Assembly: GCF_000026365.1 (NCBI RefSeq)
Contig: NC_012993.1
Coordinates: 372,001 to 436,000, forward strand
From: Zygosaccharomyces rouxii
Taxonomy: Eukaryota > Ascomycota > Saccharomycetes > Saccharomycetales > Saccharomycetaceae
Direction of reading: 5' to 3'
DNA length: 64,000 bases
Of this stretch, positions 56,466-64,000 are shown in pieces. The notes under the pieces are model-generated. The model saw nothing but the letters and a program-made list of their open reading frames with translations, was not told the origin of the DNA and did not search any database. The position numbers and the translations under genes are program-made. Within the stretch, counting starts at the first letter, position 1. Every line of letters begins with the position of its first letter.

Positions 56466-58818
56466 TGTATGATCTGTGTAACCCTTTAAAAGGTCTCAAT
56501 TACTATTAATGTTGTTATTATTATTACTAGTGGTAGTAACAAGTAGCAGCAAAAGTAGTACTAGTGGTTCCGCCTCTTTATCGTAATTATAGTCACATCG
56601 TCGGCTTTCATATATGATTCCATAGCAGCATAGATTGAGAGCTTTGCTCCGGTCAGGCCAAACCTTTGAGATCGTTCTAGACGAGAGAAATGAATGTCCG
56701 GTTTATTCCACGGGTATGTCCGAATAACCACTCACGTGAAATACAGGTGACACTATGACACTATATATCACATGATACTCACGTGATAATACATCACTGA
56801 TTACTCGTTCTCTCTTACCAGAGATAACATTGATAGATAGATAATTTACATGAGTTCTTATACACATCGAGTGTGGTTCAAGAAGCAATTATGGTAGTAT
56901 TGGCCCGCGCTCAAGCGGAAGCTGTCCCGACGGGCTCAAAGAGAAAAGCGCAAAATGCAAACAATTAAGAAAAAGTAGCAAGGTAACGCATAGCAACGGT
57001 GAGGGGCGCAGGAAGGGGTACGCGGAACTGGAAGAATCGGATTTAACTATATAAATATTTTCATCGAATCAGAAGTGCATAATTTTAACAGGTCCAGCTA
57101 AGAGACTAGCGTATAATTAGCAGAATGACAAGGAATTATCTCGAGTTTTCTTTGTTTTCTTCCTCAATGCTTGTAAATCACGCCATAAATCCACGAATAG
57201 CTCTTGTGATATAGTAGGCTGGTCACATCTGGTTACAGTCATTTGACAGGTGTGTCAAACGCTCACTTTATTACTAGTGCCTTACTTTACAACCGTATTG
57301 CTCGATAGTAATCGAAGATGCAGACTGAGCCTTCACTTGTATCTGTAGCATAATTTATCAATCCATGACGAATTTTTTTTTGGAAAGTATGCGAAAAACA
57401 TACAGTCAATCCAAGTACATGAGAAACAGGGACAATTCGCATCCTAGACACTTTTCTTGAAGCATCTTAACAATCGGATTTACATCGAGCGGAAACTCGC
57501 TGCATAGAAACACTTTCGGAAAAACAACATATGTGGGCACGAATTTGGCTTTCAAGGCGGGGGATTGACACATAAAGGGCAATCGGCAAGATAGATACCA
57601 AGAATATGTTCGCAGATGTGGAACATTAGGACCTAAAAAAGAGTGGAAGAGTTGTATGCGAGAATACATCAAGCTATTCAGGCTTGGGTTTGCGCCAGCA
57701 TTGGGGTACCTTGCCTCTATATGATTTTTCTTAATTTGATACGTCTACGGCCGTCACTTTTCTTCTCTATTTTCTTTCAGATATGTATGATACCGCTTAC
57801 GAGAGCGCTTGTATGGAGAAAGATGTACTTCGAAAGCTTCTAGAAGAGGCCGCGAAGCTGGTGTTCTCTTACCTTTTCAACCGCTCAAGTGAGAAGGATT
57901 CTACAGTGAAGCACCCACTAAGTCTCTCGATGAAAAACCAAAGGTTAGTTACAAACTCTTGTGCACTTGCAAAAGCAGTAGAGTATTCAGTATAGTATCC
58001 GTTGGAGCAAGCATCGCTAGTAGGTCCCAGCTCAGAGGCCAAATGAGCGTCTAGATCAATTGTAAGCTGATCTTCCAATACTCTATAATCGAATAAACCA
58101 GTCCGCTACATAGCAAAGCTAGCTACTCCAAAACGGAATACAAGCTATAGGTCGACAAGAGAGACCTCCGACATTGGTGTATATAGAGTTTTGGAAGGAG
58201 TTAAGAAGAATAAACCGGTTGCAGGAGTTTGTCGTTAATTCAATGGTCTAGAGAGTGCAGAGAATGTTACGCAACTGGTTAATTAGAGATTCTAGTGGTA
58301 ATTGACACACTATGTTACTCAAGACTGCTCTTGCAGATCTATTGACAATACTGCACACGTGAGAAGCACATGATCTACACCTGTATGCTCCCGTCTACCT
58401 CTCTCCCCGATTAGGAGATTTTCGAGGCGTAAATCGCAAAACAGCCCAATACGGAAAACGCCTTATATCCCAATTGGGACATGGCCCTGTTAAAATATAA
58501 GTTCTCAATGCGAGTGAACATAGAAAACTAATTCGAATAAAGCGAGATAATCGTTTATCTACAATTTAGCCAGCTACACCGCTGCAGTATATCGTCTTTC
58601 TGTTTCTAATTTGTAGAAGAAAGTACAAGTACTGAAATCTAGTTAAAAAAAAAATAATTTGTAGAGCTCACAGAGCCTTCCTTCCATATCCCCTTTCCTC
58701 CTCTTTTCCTTTTCCCTACTGTTAAAATTCCATGATACTGGATTTCTCACCTTGCCTAACTGTAGTATAGTATCCTAATTACAAATATTTTGTGCTATCA
58801 TCCACGAGAGTTTAAAGT
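56466..58818. other. 2.35-kb interval without a recognisable gene (synteny breakpoint)
   Basis: PDE2 lies on the left and an FRT1/FRT2 homolog on the right; these are not neighbours in S. cerevisiae. The proximal part (56466-56900) looks like PDE2 promoter, with two ACTCACGTGA E-boxes (56730-56739, 56777-56786). A TATA-like CTATATAAATATT lies near 57046-57060, a CACGTG at 58356-58361. Only short ORFs occur (the longest is about 115 codons, reverse strand, ending near 57406); none shows a recognisable domain. I see no centromere (no AT-rich core with flanking CDE motifs), no tRNA and no LTR ends. It may hide a non-coding RNA or decayed genes. Confidence 0.6.
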
Positions 58819-60279
58819 ATGTGGAAAATGAATTCTTCAATAGAACGTAAAGATCACTCTACTCAAAATGCAAATTCCATTATCAATGAGCGTAAGGCTA
58901 GTACTCCTTCCACTAGTACTACTAAGGGCTCCATGAATGTGCAAAACAAACCAGGGTTTCAGAAGAGAATGAGTCTACCAACAATTTCAGTCAATGATAA
59001 GCCGATTAGAAATAGACAGAGTTCATTACCAGGCTATAATCCATCAACTACTATTGATAAGCACCTCCATGGTCACATGTCACAGGATTTATCATCAGCA
59101 GCGACAGGAATGTTCTCTGAATGTATGTTCCAGCCACCACCAAAGGCTAAGGATGAATTACCACCTTCGCCATCATCCATCCATACCAAACCTGATTGGA
59201 TTGACTTAGAATATTCAAAGCGTAATCCTCCAGCTCAATCTCCATCCTGCAAGATTAAACGCCATCAAAATCAAAATACTCCAAATTCTGGTTGGCATAA
59301 TACTAATCCCTCCCATTACCATGGTAAAAGGCACCCTGCAAGATCATACTCGAGTACCTTTGCCCCAGATAGGAAAAGGTTAGTCAATCAATTTCTAAAA
59401 TCTGTAGAGCCAGTTCCATCAAATGACTCCACATCGACAAAAGAACAGACACCATCTACTTTGACGCCCTCTACTGGTATAGACCCTGAGAGCATCTACT
59501 TAGGTCAAAAAAGCTCGTTGCATGCCCTTTTATATTTCGATTTGGAACAATTACAGCGGTCTATGGCTAAGCCCCCACAGGTGTCTGTAACAGGTCCTCC
59601 CGGATCATCCTCCACATCGTCAGTCTCGTCATCTTCAGTTTTGCCGGAGGAGAATTCGTCATCTTCATCAAGTTTATTTGGAGTTTCTGATGAATCTTAT
59701 ATGCCGCCTGAATTCGACATCGATACGGCTACCTATGATCTTAATAGCGGAATATGTCAGAACTATAATGAACTAGACTACTGCAGGAAACATGTAGCAA
59801 CTCAGTTGCATAATTTCGAAAACGTTATCAAGCAAAGTTTTAAGGAGATCATCATTAAGGATGAATTTGAATTTCAGAAGAGTTTAAAAACATTTGATTC
59901 ACTCGTAGGTGACCTAAGAAAACTAAAGGAGCAAGTATTACAGATGTATGAATCTATTAAAAATAAGAGTCTTGTGTCTTTGAGAAGAGAATTTGACGAA
60001 AATGAACAAGGTACCTTTATATCAAGAACAAATGCTGCGGTGGAAGCCAACGTACGACAATTGAGAAGTTTAGAGAATAGAATTGAAATCTCAAAGAGAA
60101 AATTGGTACGACAAAAGGATACTTTGAAGAAGATGGAAAGTTTATTATCTTTGAAGGACGATATGTTAGCGTCTCAAAGAAATACAAAATTGGCATATCA
60201 ATACCGATATATGGTTTTTGATCTTGGTGTTTTTACGGTTTTAATCTGCATCTTTGCTTTGGGTAAACTTTTATTGTGA
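58819..60279 (+). CDS. FRT1: Tail-anchored ER protein, Frt1/Frt2 family
   Basis: The gene encodes 486 aa, single-copy ancestor type of S. cerevisiae FRT1 and FRT2. These ER proteins are calcineurin-dependent promoters of growth under high salt, alkaline pH and cell-wall stress. The N-terminal half is low complexity with Ser/Thr/Pro. PTISVN (residues 54-59) fits the calcineurin docking pattern PxIxIT. The C-terminal half is a predicted coiled coil (about 325-460; LRKLKEQVLQMYESIK, RISKRKLVRQKDTLKKM-like). A single hydrophobic segment of about 20 residues ends the protein (VFDLGVFTVLICIFALGKLL), a tail anchor. Position next to SAW1 and PRO2 supports the call. Confidence 0.88.
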   Translation: MWKMNSSIERKDHSTQNANSIINERKASTPSTSTTKGSMNVQNKPGFQKRMSLPTISVNDKPIRNRQSSLPGYNPSTTIDKHLHGHMSQDLSSAATGMFSECMFQPPPKAKDELPPSPSSIHTKPDWIDLEYSKRNPPAQSPSCKIKRHQNQNTPNSGWHNTNPSHYHGKRHPARSYSSTFAPDRKRLVNQFLKSVEPVPSNDSTSTKEQTPSTLTPSTGIDPESIYLGQKSSLHALLYFDLEQLQRSMAKPPQVSVTGPPGSSSTSSVSSSSVLPEENSSSSSSLFGVSDESYMPPEFDIDTATYDLNSGICQNYNELDYCRKHVATQLHNFENVIKQSFKEIIIKDEFEFQKSLKTFDSLVGDLRKLKEQVLQMYESIKNKSLVSLRREFDENEQGTFISRTNAAVEANVRQLRSLENRIEISKRKLVRQKDTLKKMESLLSLKDDMLASQRNTKLAYQYRYMVFDLGVFTVLICIFALGKLLL

Positions 60280-60391
60280 TATACAGTGTAACATTGTATT
60301 ATTGTATATAAATAGTTATGTAGACGAGCTAGCGAGCTCTCACGGTGTAATTATAATATAGCTGGGACTAATATAAGAGAGACAGAGGAAG

Positions 60392-61231
60392 ATGGCACCA
60401 AGGTATGTGGGTGATTACAGAATGATTGGCTAGCCAGACGTGAGAAATACTAACACATTCTCTTCATCAAGTGTCGCATTAGTTAAAGTCGCCTCCAATA
60501 CAGTTCTACCTATAAGAATCTTTATCAATAGGAAACAACTACTACAAAACAATTCTAAGGATACAGTTTTCCATGCACCACTACTTTCGAACAATTCTAT
60601 TGTCTGCATTAAATCACCATCCACTAGAATATACCTTTCCAACCATGATATGCAGAACTTAACCAATGATATTGAAACAGAGATTTTACTTATCGTACAT
60701 GAATTGACCTCACCAGAATTGATGCAGGATGTACTGAGAAAGATTAAGATTGGTCAATCAATGGACTGGCAGAAAGATGTTATGCCTAGAATCTTCCCCA
60801 GTGAAACTGAACCGCTAGTGGTTTCCCACATTCAGTCGATCACAAGAATCGCTAAATTCAAATACAAATTACATTTTAAACACAACTGGGAGCTAAACAT
60901 CTTTATCGATAACATTAGAGCACTAACTCATATTAGAGCTTACCTGATGTTTAAAAATGATTTGTCCATAATCCCTCCAGTGGTAGGATTACACTCCAAA
61001 TCCAAGCTCTTACTACATGAACAGATGGAAACAGAGAAACCACCTCAAGTGCTACAAGAAGATGATGAACCTTCTATTCCAAATTACGATGAAGCTGCAG
61101 AAATCCAAGAAGAGCAGAAACCGGAGTTGAAGTTTAAATACAGTCCAGTGGTAAGCCTAGGCGAATGCATTAATGTGCATGTCCTACAAAGACCACAGAG
61201 AAACAAGAGAACTCAGCCAACATCATCCTAG
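60392..61231 (+). CDS. SAW1: Single-strand annealing protein Saw1, two exons
   Basis: Exon 1 (60392-60402) and exon 2 (60472-61231) join to give 256 aa (261 in S. cerevisiae). Saw1 binds branched DNA and recruits Rad1-Rad10 to cut 3' flaps during single-strand annealing repair. The spliced N-terminus MAPSVALVKVASNTVLPIRI matches the known start of Saw1 closely. Other conserved parts include FINRKQLLQ, LLSNNSIVCIKSPSTRIYLS, HIQSITRIAKFKYKLHFKH and the C-terminal VVSLGECINVHVLQRP. Without splicing the ATG frame stops after 13 codons. The second exon alone has no ATG before the conserved core. Located between FRT1/2 and PRO2. Confidence 0.93.
60403..60471 (+). other. SAW1: Spliceosomal intron of SAW1 (69 nt)
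   Basis: Donor GTATGT at 60403-60408, branch point TACTAAC at 60448-60454, acceptor CAAG ending at 60471. It splits the Ser4 codon, after the first 11 nt of the CDS. The acceptor is AAG rather than the usual YAG. The later TTAG at 60480-60483 would put a stop codon in frame, so AAG must be used if the protein is made. Confidence 0.9.
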
Positions 61232-61454
61232 GGTAAACTGACCACCTAGAAAACGATTACAATGGTTAAAAGGACTCAATGAGATTACTAGGAGGAGTTT
61301 TTATGTTAAAAGTTGTCCCTCCAGCCTAAGCGTTGAACATCATCGCACGCGACGAACGTGAATTTATACAACATGCAACACTCAAGAATGATTCATGGTG
61401 AACAACAACATTGTAAACACCTATAAACGGCTCTAGACGTACCCAAAAATATTG

Positions 61455-62825
61455 ATGTCAACCTCTGAAAAGATTGCGAAGGATGCCCGTAGGGCAGGTA
61501 ACATTTTGAAAACAATTTCTAATGAAAACAGATCAAAAGTTTTGTACAAAATTCATGATGAATTGAAGGCTCATGCGAATGCCATTCAGGAAGCTAACAA
61601 GCTTGATCTGCAGACTGCAAGAGAGACTGGTTTGGCAGATTCATTGGTGAAAAGATTAGATCTTTTCAAGGGTGATAAATTTGATACTATGCTTCAAGGG
61701 ATTAAAGACGTTGCAGAACTACCAGATCCCGTAGGTAAAGTCAATTTTGCAAGAGAGATTGATGAGCATCTAACTTTATACCAAGTTACAGCACCAGTTG
61801 GTGTCCTGTTGGTGATTTTTGAATCTCGTCCAGAAGTCATTGCCAATATCACTGCTCTGGCGATTAAATCGGGGAATGCAGGTATCTTGAAGGGCGGTAA
61901 AGAATCTATCAACACCTTTAGAGAGATGGCGCGTATCATTGATGGCACCATTGCTCAAAATGAATCCCAAACAGGTGTTCCCGTTGGATCAGTTCAATTG
62001 ATTGAAACTAGGGAAGATGTTTCTGACCTTTTGAGTCAGGACGAATACATCGATTTAGTGGTTCCTCGTGGATCCAATGCACTTGTGAAAAACATCAAGT
62101 CTTCTACCAAGATCCCTGTCTTGGGTCATGCTGATGGTATTTGCTCTGTTTACCTAGATGAAGATGCCGACTTGGAAAAGGCCAAAAGAATCGTTTTAGA
62201 TGCAAAGACAAACTATCCCGCCGGTTGTAATGCGATGGAAACTTTGTTAATTAATCCTAAACTTAATAACTGGTGTGAAGTCTTGGAGTCTTTGGCTCGT
62301 AAAGGAGGTGTCACTTTGCATGCTACCACAGATGTGAAACAGGCTTATTTGAAATCTTTGGAAAAATCTGGTCATCTAGACGAAGAACTTGAATCTAAGC
62401 TTGTCGATGTTGATGAATCTAAGGATTTTGACGGTGAATTCTTGTCTCTAGATTGTGCTGTGGCATTCGTCTCCAGTACACAAGAGGCCATCCAGCACAT
62501 CAATTTGCATTCTTCCAAGCATACAGATTGTATTGTCACAGAAAATACACCAAATGCTGAACTCTTTTTGAAGGGTGTAGATTCAGCTGGTGTATATTGG
62601 AATGCATCGACAAGATTTGCTGATGGTTTCAGATACGGTTTTGGTACTGAGGTTGGTATTTCCACATCCAAAATCCATGCCCGTGGACCAGTGGGTCTAG
62701 ATGGTCTTGTTAGTTACCAATATCAACTAAGAGGTAACGGTCAAGTTGCCAGTGATTATCAAGGTGCAGGTGGCTCTAGAGCTTTTGTGCATAAAGATTT
62801 GGATGTCAGTCACGTATCCTTGTAA
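61455..62825 (+). CDS. PRO2: Gamma-glutamyl phosphate reductase
   Basis: The gene encodes 456 aa, equal to S. cerevisiae Pro2. It reduces gamma-glutamyl phosphate to glutamate semialdehyde with NADPH in proline synthesis. The aldehyde-dehydrogenase-like fold shows VTAPVGVLLVIFESRPEV, NAGILKGGKES, and the catalytic Cys258 in YPAGCNAMETLLIN. GFRYGFGTEVGIST and HARGPVGLDGL are typical C-terminal blocks. A TTG codon precedes the ATG; start at ATG 61455 matches family length. From memory PRO2 is next to FRT1 on chromosome XV, supporting the order here. Confidence 0.98.
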   Translation: MSTSEKIAKDARRAGNILKTISNENRSKVLYKIHDELKAHANAIQEANKLDLQTARETGLADSLVKRLDLFKGDKFDTMLQGIKDVAELPDPVGKVNFAREIDEHLTLYQVTAPVGVLLVIFESRPEVIANITALAIKSGNAGILKGGKESINTFREMARIIDGTIAQNESQTGVPVGSVQLIETREDVSDLLSQDEYIDLVVPRGSNALVKNIKSSTKIPVLGHADGICSVYLDEDADLEKAKRIVLDAKTNYPAGCNAMETLLINPKLNNWCEVLESLARKGGVTLHATTDVKQAYLKSLEKSGHLDEELESKLVDVDESKDFDGEFLSLDCAVAFVSSTQEAIQHINLHSSKHTDCIVTENTPNAELFLKGVDSAGVYWNASTRFADGFRYGFGTEVGISTSKIHARGPVGLDGLVSYQYQLRGNGQVASDYQGAGGSRAFVHKDLDVSHVSL

Positions 62826-62922
62826 CGATAAACATATAAAATACCTATTAATGCTTAAAATTTTATTATTGTACATACGTATTTGTTATGTATAGGGAAA
62901 CTCCCATATTTAGCGCGTGTCA

Positions 62923-64000
62923 TTACAATTCTAAGGAATCCTCTCCATTCACCAAAGTTGGTTCGTGATTCTCGTCGGAGAATGGGTTAGATGGAACGTT
63001 CACATAGTGATCGTCACTGAAAGGATCAGCCGATGCATCATGCAATTCACCATGTATACCTCTCTTTTGCGTGGTATCATACATTCTGATAATTCTTTCT
63101 TGTCCACCTTCTTCACTTTGAGAGAAAGCAAACCCTCTTTGCTTCTTCATTCTTTGAACTTGTCTCACTTTCCTAATAGCACTCTGGAACTGCTGTGCAT
63201 GAGGTCTGTAATCACTAATGTTAAACTTTTGCATTTCCTGAACCACATGGTACGCTTCAGGTGCATACATCCTTCTATAGTATTTCCACACAAAGTCCCT
63301 CATCAACGCAAACACGGTTAACACTATCAACATTAACCAAAACGTTGCAGATGAATAGGTATGAGAAACAACACCATAATATTCTCTAGATACGTTTGCA
63401 TGAGGAAAAATTGCGGCATAGATTGGGAAGTAAACAATCCAAAGAATGAATGAACCGGGTATGGCTACGAAAGTGAATTTAGTCCATTGATTGGTAACTA
63501 GAGCAGCTTTCCCCAGAACAATTGCAAGACTTGTAGTGAAAACGGCTACACCCCAAGTCCAATGATCAGCAACTTCACCATGCTTGTTCAGCACTGCACC
63601 GCAGCGGTAAAATAAAATTGACCCGACATATATTACTCCTGAATGATAAAAACCATTCATGATCCATCCCCAAAATATGGTTACTGAGAAGAATTGGCCC
63701 TTCTGGCCCAACTTATAAAGTTGAGGATAACGCTCCAATAGACGACTACTGACAAATTGATCAAAAACACCGATTACAAATGGCGGCAATACGGTGAAAA
63801 AGACATTGTAAAATGTGAGTGTCCACGATTCCATTATGGATTGTCCTGAGAATGCGTTTGAAAAGCCGTACCAAAATTGGGTCATGTAGAGTGCGATATT
63901 CTTGTAAAAGGAGTATAAAATTGACATTGAAATTCTTTGGTAAGACCATGCACCATGAACAAGTAGCAACTTCTTCAAATATTTGAATTGTCCAATAGCG
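62923..64000 (-). CDS. DRS2: P4-ATPase flippase Drs2, C-terminal part (partial)
   Basis: The reverse-strand frame is open through the right window edge; about 358 C-terminal codons are present, beginning AIGQFKYLKKLLLVHGAWSY. Drs2 is the trans-Golgi phosphatidylserine flippase with Cdc50. The last membrane segments are visible (SFYKNIALYMTQFWYGFSNA, SQSIMESWTLTFYNVFFTVL region, and later hydrophobic helices to about residue 235 of this fragment). The cytosolic tail has the regulatory RKVRQVQRMKKQRGFAFS (PI4P/Gea2 region), an acidic DPFSDDH and a NPFSD motif, which fits the NPFxD sorting signal. Catalytic domains lie outside the window. Confidence 0.98.
   Translation of the reverse strand, partial: AIGQFKYLKKLLLVHGAWSYQRISMSILYSFYKNIALYMTQFWYGFSNAFSGQSIMESWTLTFYNVFFTVLPPFVIGVFDQFVSSRLLERYPQLYKLGQKGQFFSVTIFWGWIMNGFYHSGVIYVGSILFYRCGAVLNKHGEVADHWTWGVAVFTTSLAIVLGKAALVTNQWTKFTFVAIPGSFILWIVYFPIYAAIFPHANVSREYYGVVSHTYSSATFWLMLIVLTVFALMRDFVWKYYRRMYAPEAYHVVQEMQKFNISDYRPHAQQFQSAIRKVRQVQRMKKQRGFAFSQSEEGGQERIIRMYDTTQKRGIHGELHDASADPFSDDHYVNVPSNPFSDENHEPTLVNGEDSLEL

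Noticed and set aside
56730..58361. Cluster of CACGTG sites in the gene-free interval, considered as CDEI of a centromere.
   Set aside because: No adjacent AT-rich block and no CDEIII-like CCGAA element in proper spacing were seen.
60440..60471. Start of SAW1 at a GTG codon upstream of the conserved core.
   Set aside because: GTG is not a normal yeast start and the branch point TACTAAC lies in this stretch; the spliced ATG form fits the family.

Overview
This is nuclear DNA of a budding yeast of the family Saccharomycetaceae. The genes are compact and nearly intronless. Two short introns carry the TACTAAC branch point, promoters carry PAC/RRPE, TATA and Gcr1/Rap1-type elements, and nearly every protein reads as a full-length homolog of a Saccharomyces cerevisiae gene. 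From memory of the S. cerevisiae map, the genes come alternately from chromosome I (MTW1, FUN12, RBG1, CDC19, CYC3, CLN3, CDC24, ERV46, PTA1, FRT2, SAW1, DRS2) and chromosome XV (RPA43, RPA190, YOR342C, TYE7, REV1, CIN1, MNE1, MEK1, TFB6, SOG2, MSC6, GDS1, CIR2, SNX3, HAP5, VTS1, PDE2, PRO2). That interleaving, with one copy of each ohnolog pair (PYK, YOR342C/YAL037W, FRT), is expected of a lineage that did not undergo the whole-genome duplication. The close sequence match suggests the Zygosaccharomyces/Torulaspora group, but the species cannot be fixed by eye.

Layout. 1-12 kb: the 5' end of MTW1 (kinetochore), the divergent Pol I pair RPA43/RPA190, and the divergent translation GTPases FUN12/RBG1. 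Both divergent promoters hold PAC and RRPE motifs, consistent with ribosome-biogenesis control. 12-20 kb: a YOR342C/YAL037W homolog, an elongator tRNA-Met, TYE7 (activator of glycolytic genes), REV1 and pyruvate kinase. A GC-rich palindromic cluster lies between pyruvate kinase and CIN1. 20-35 kb: CIN1 and MNE1 (convergent, overlapping by 11 bp), a spliced MEK1, TFB6, SOG2, CYC3 and MSC6. 35-44 kb: CLN3, a JmjC/cupin oxygenase gene with no S. cerevisiae counterpart that I recognise, GDS1 and CIR2. 44-56.5 kb: CDC24, ERV46, SNX3, HAP5, PTA1, VTS1 and PDE2. 56.5-58.8 kb: about 2.35 kb without a convincing gene, at an apparent synteny breakpoint. 58.8-64 kb: an FRT1/FRT2 homolog, a spliced SAW1, PRO2 and the 3' part of DRS2.

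The main unusual points are the 74-nt MEK1 intron, which falls inside the kinase domain and has a non-majority donor and a near-match to the meiotic Mer1 splicing enhancer; the 69-nt SAW1 intron placed 11 nt after the ATG; a tandem pair of ECB-like Mcm1 sites in front of the JmjC gene; and the empty breakpoint interval. No transposon, virus, CRISPR array or toxin system was seen. Comparisons with S. cerevisiae rest on memory, not on database searches.
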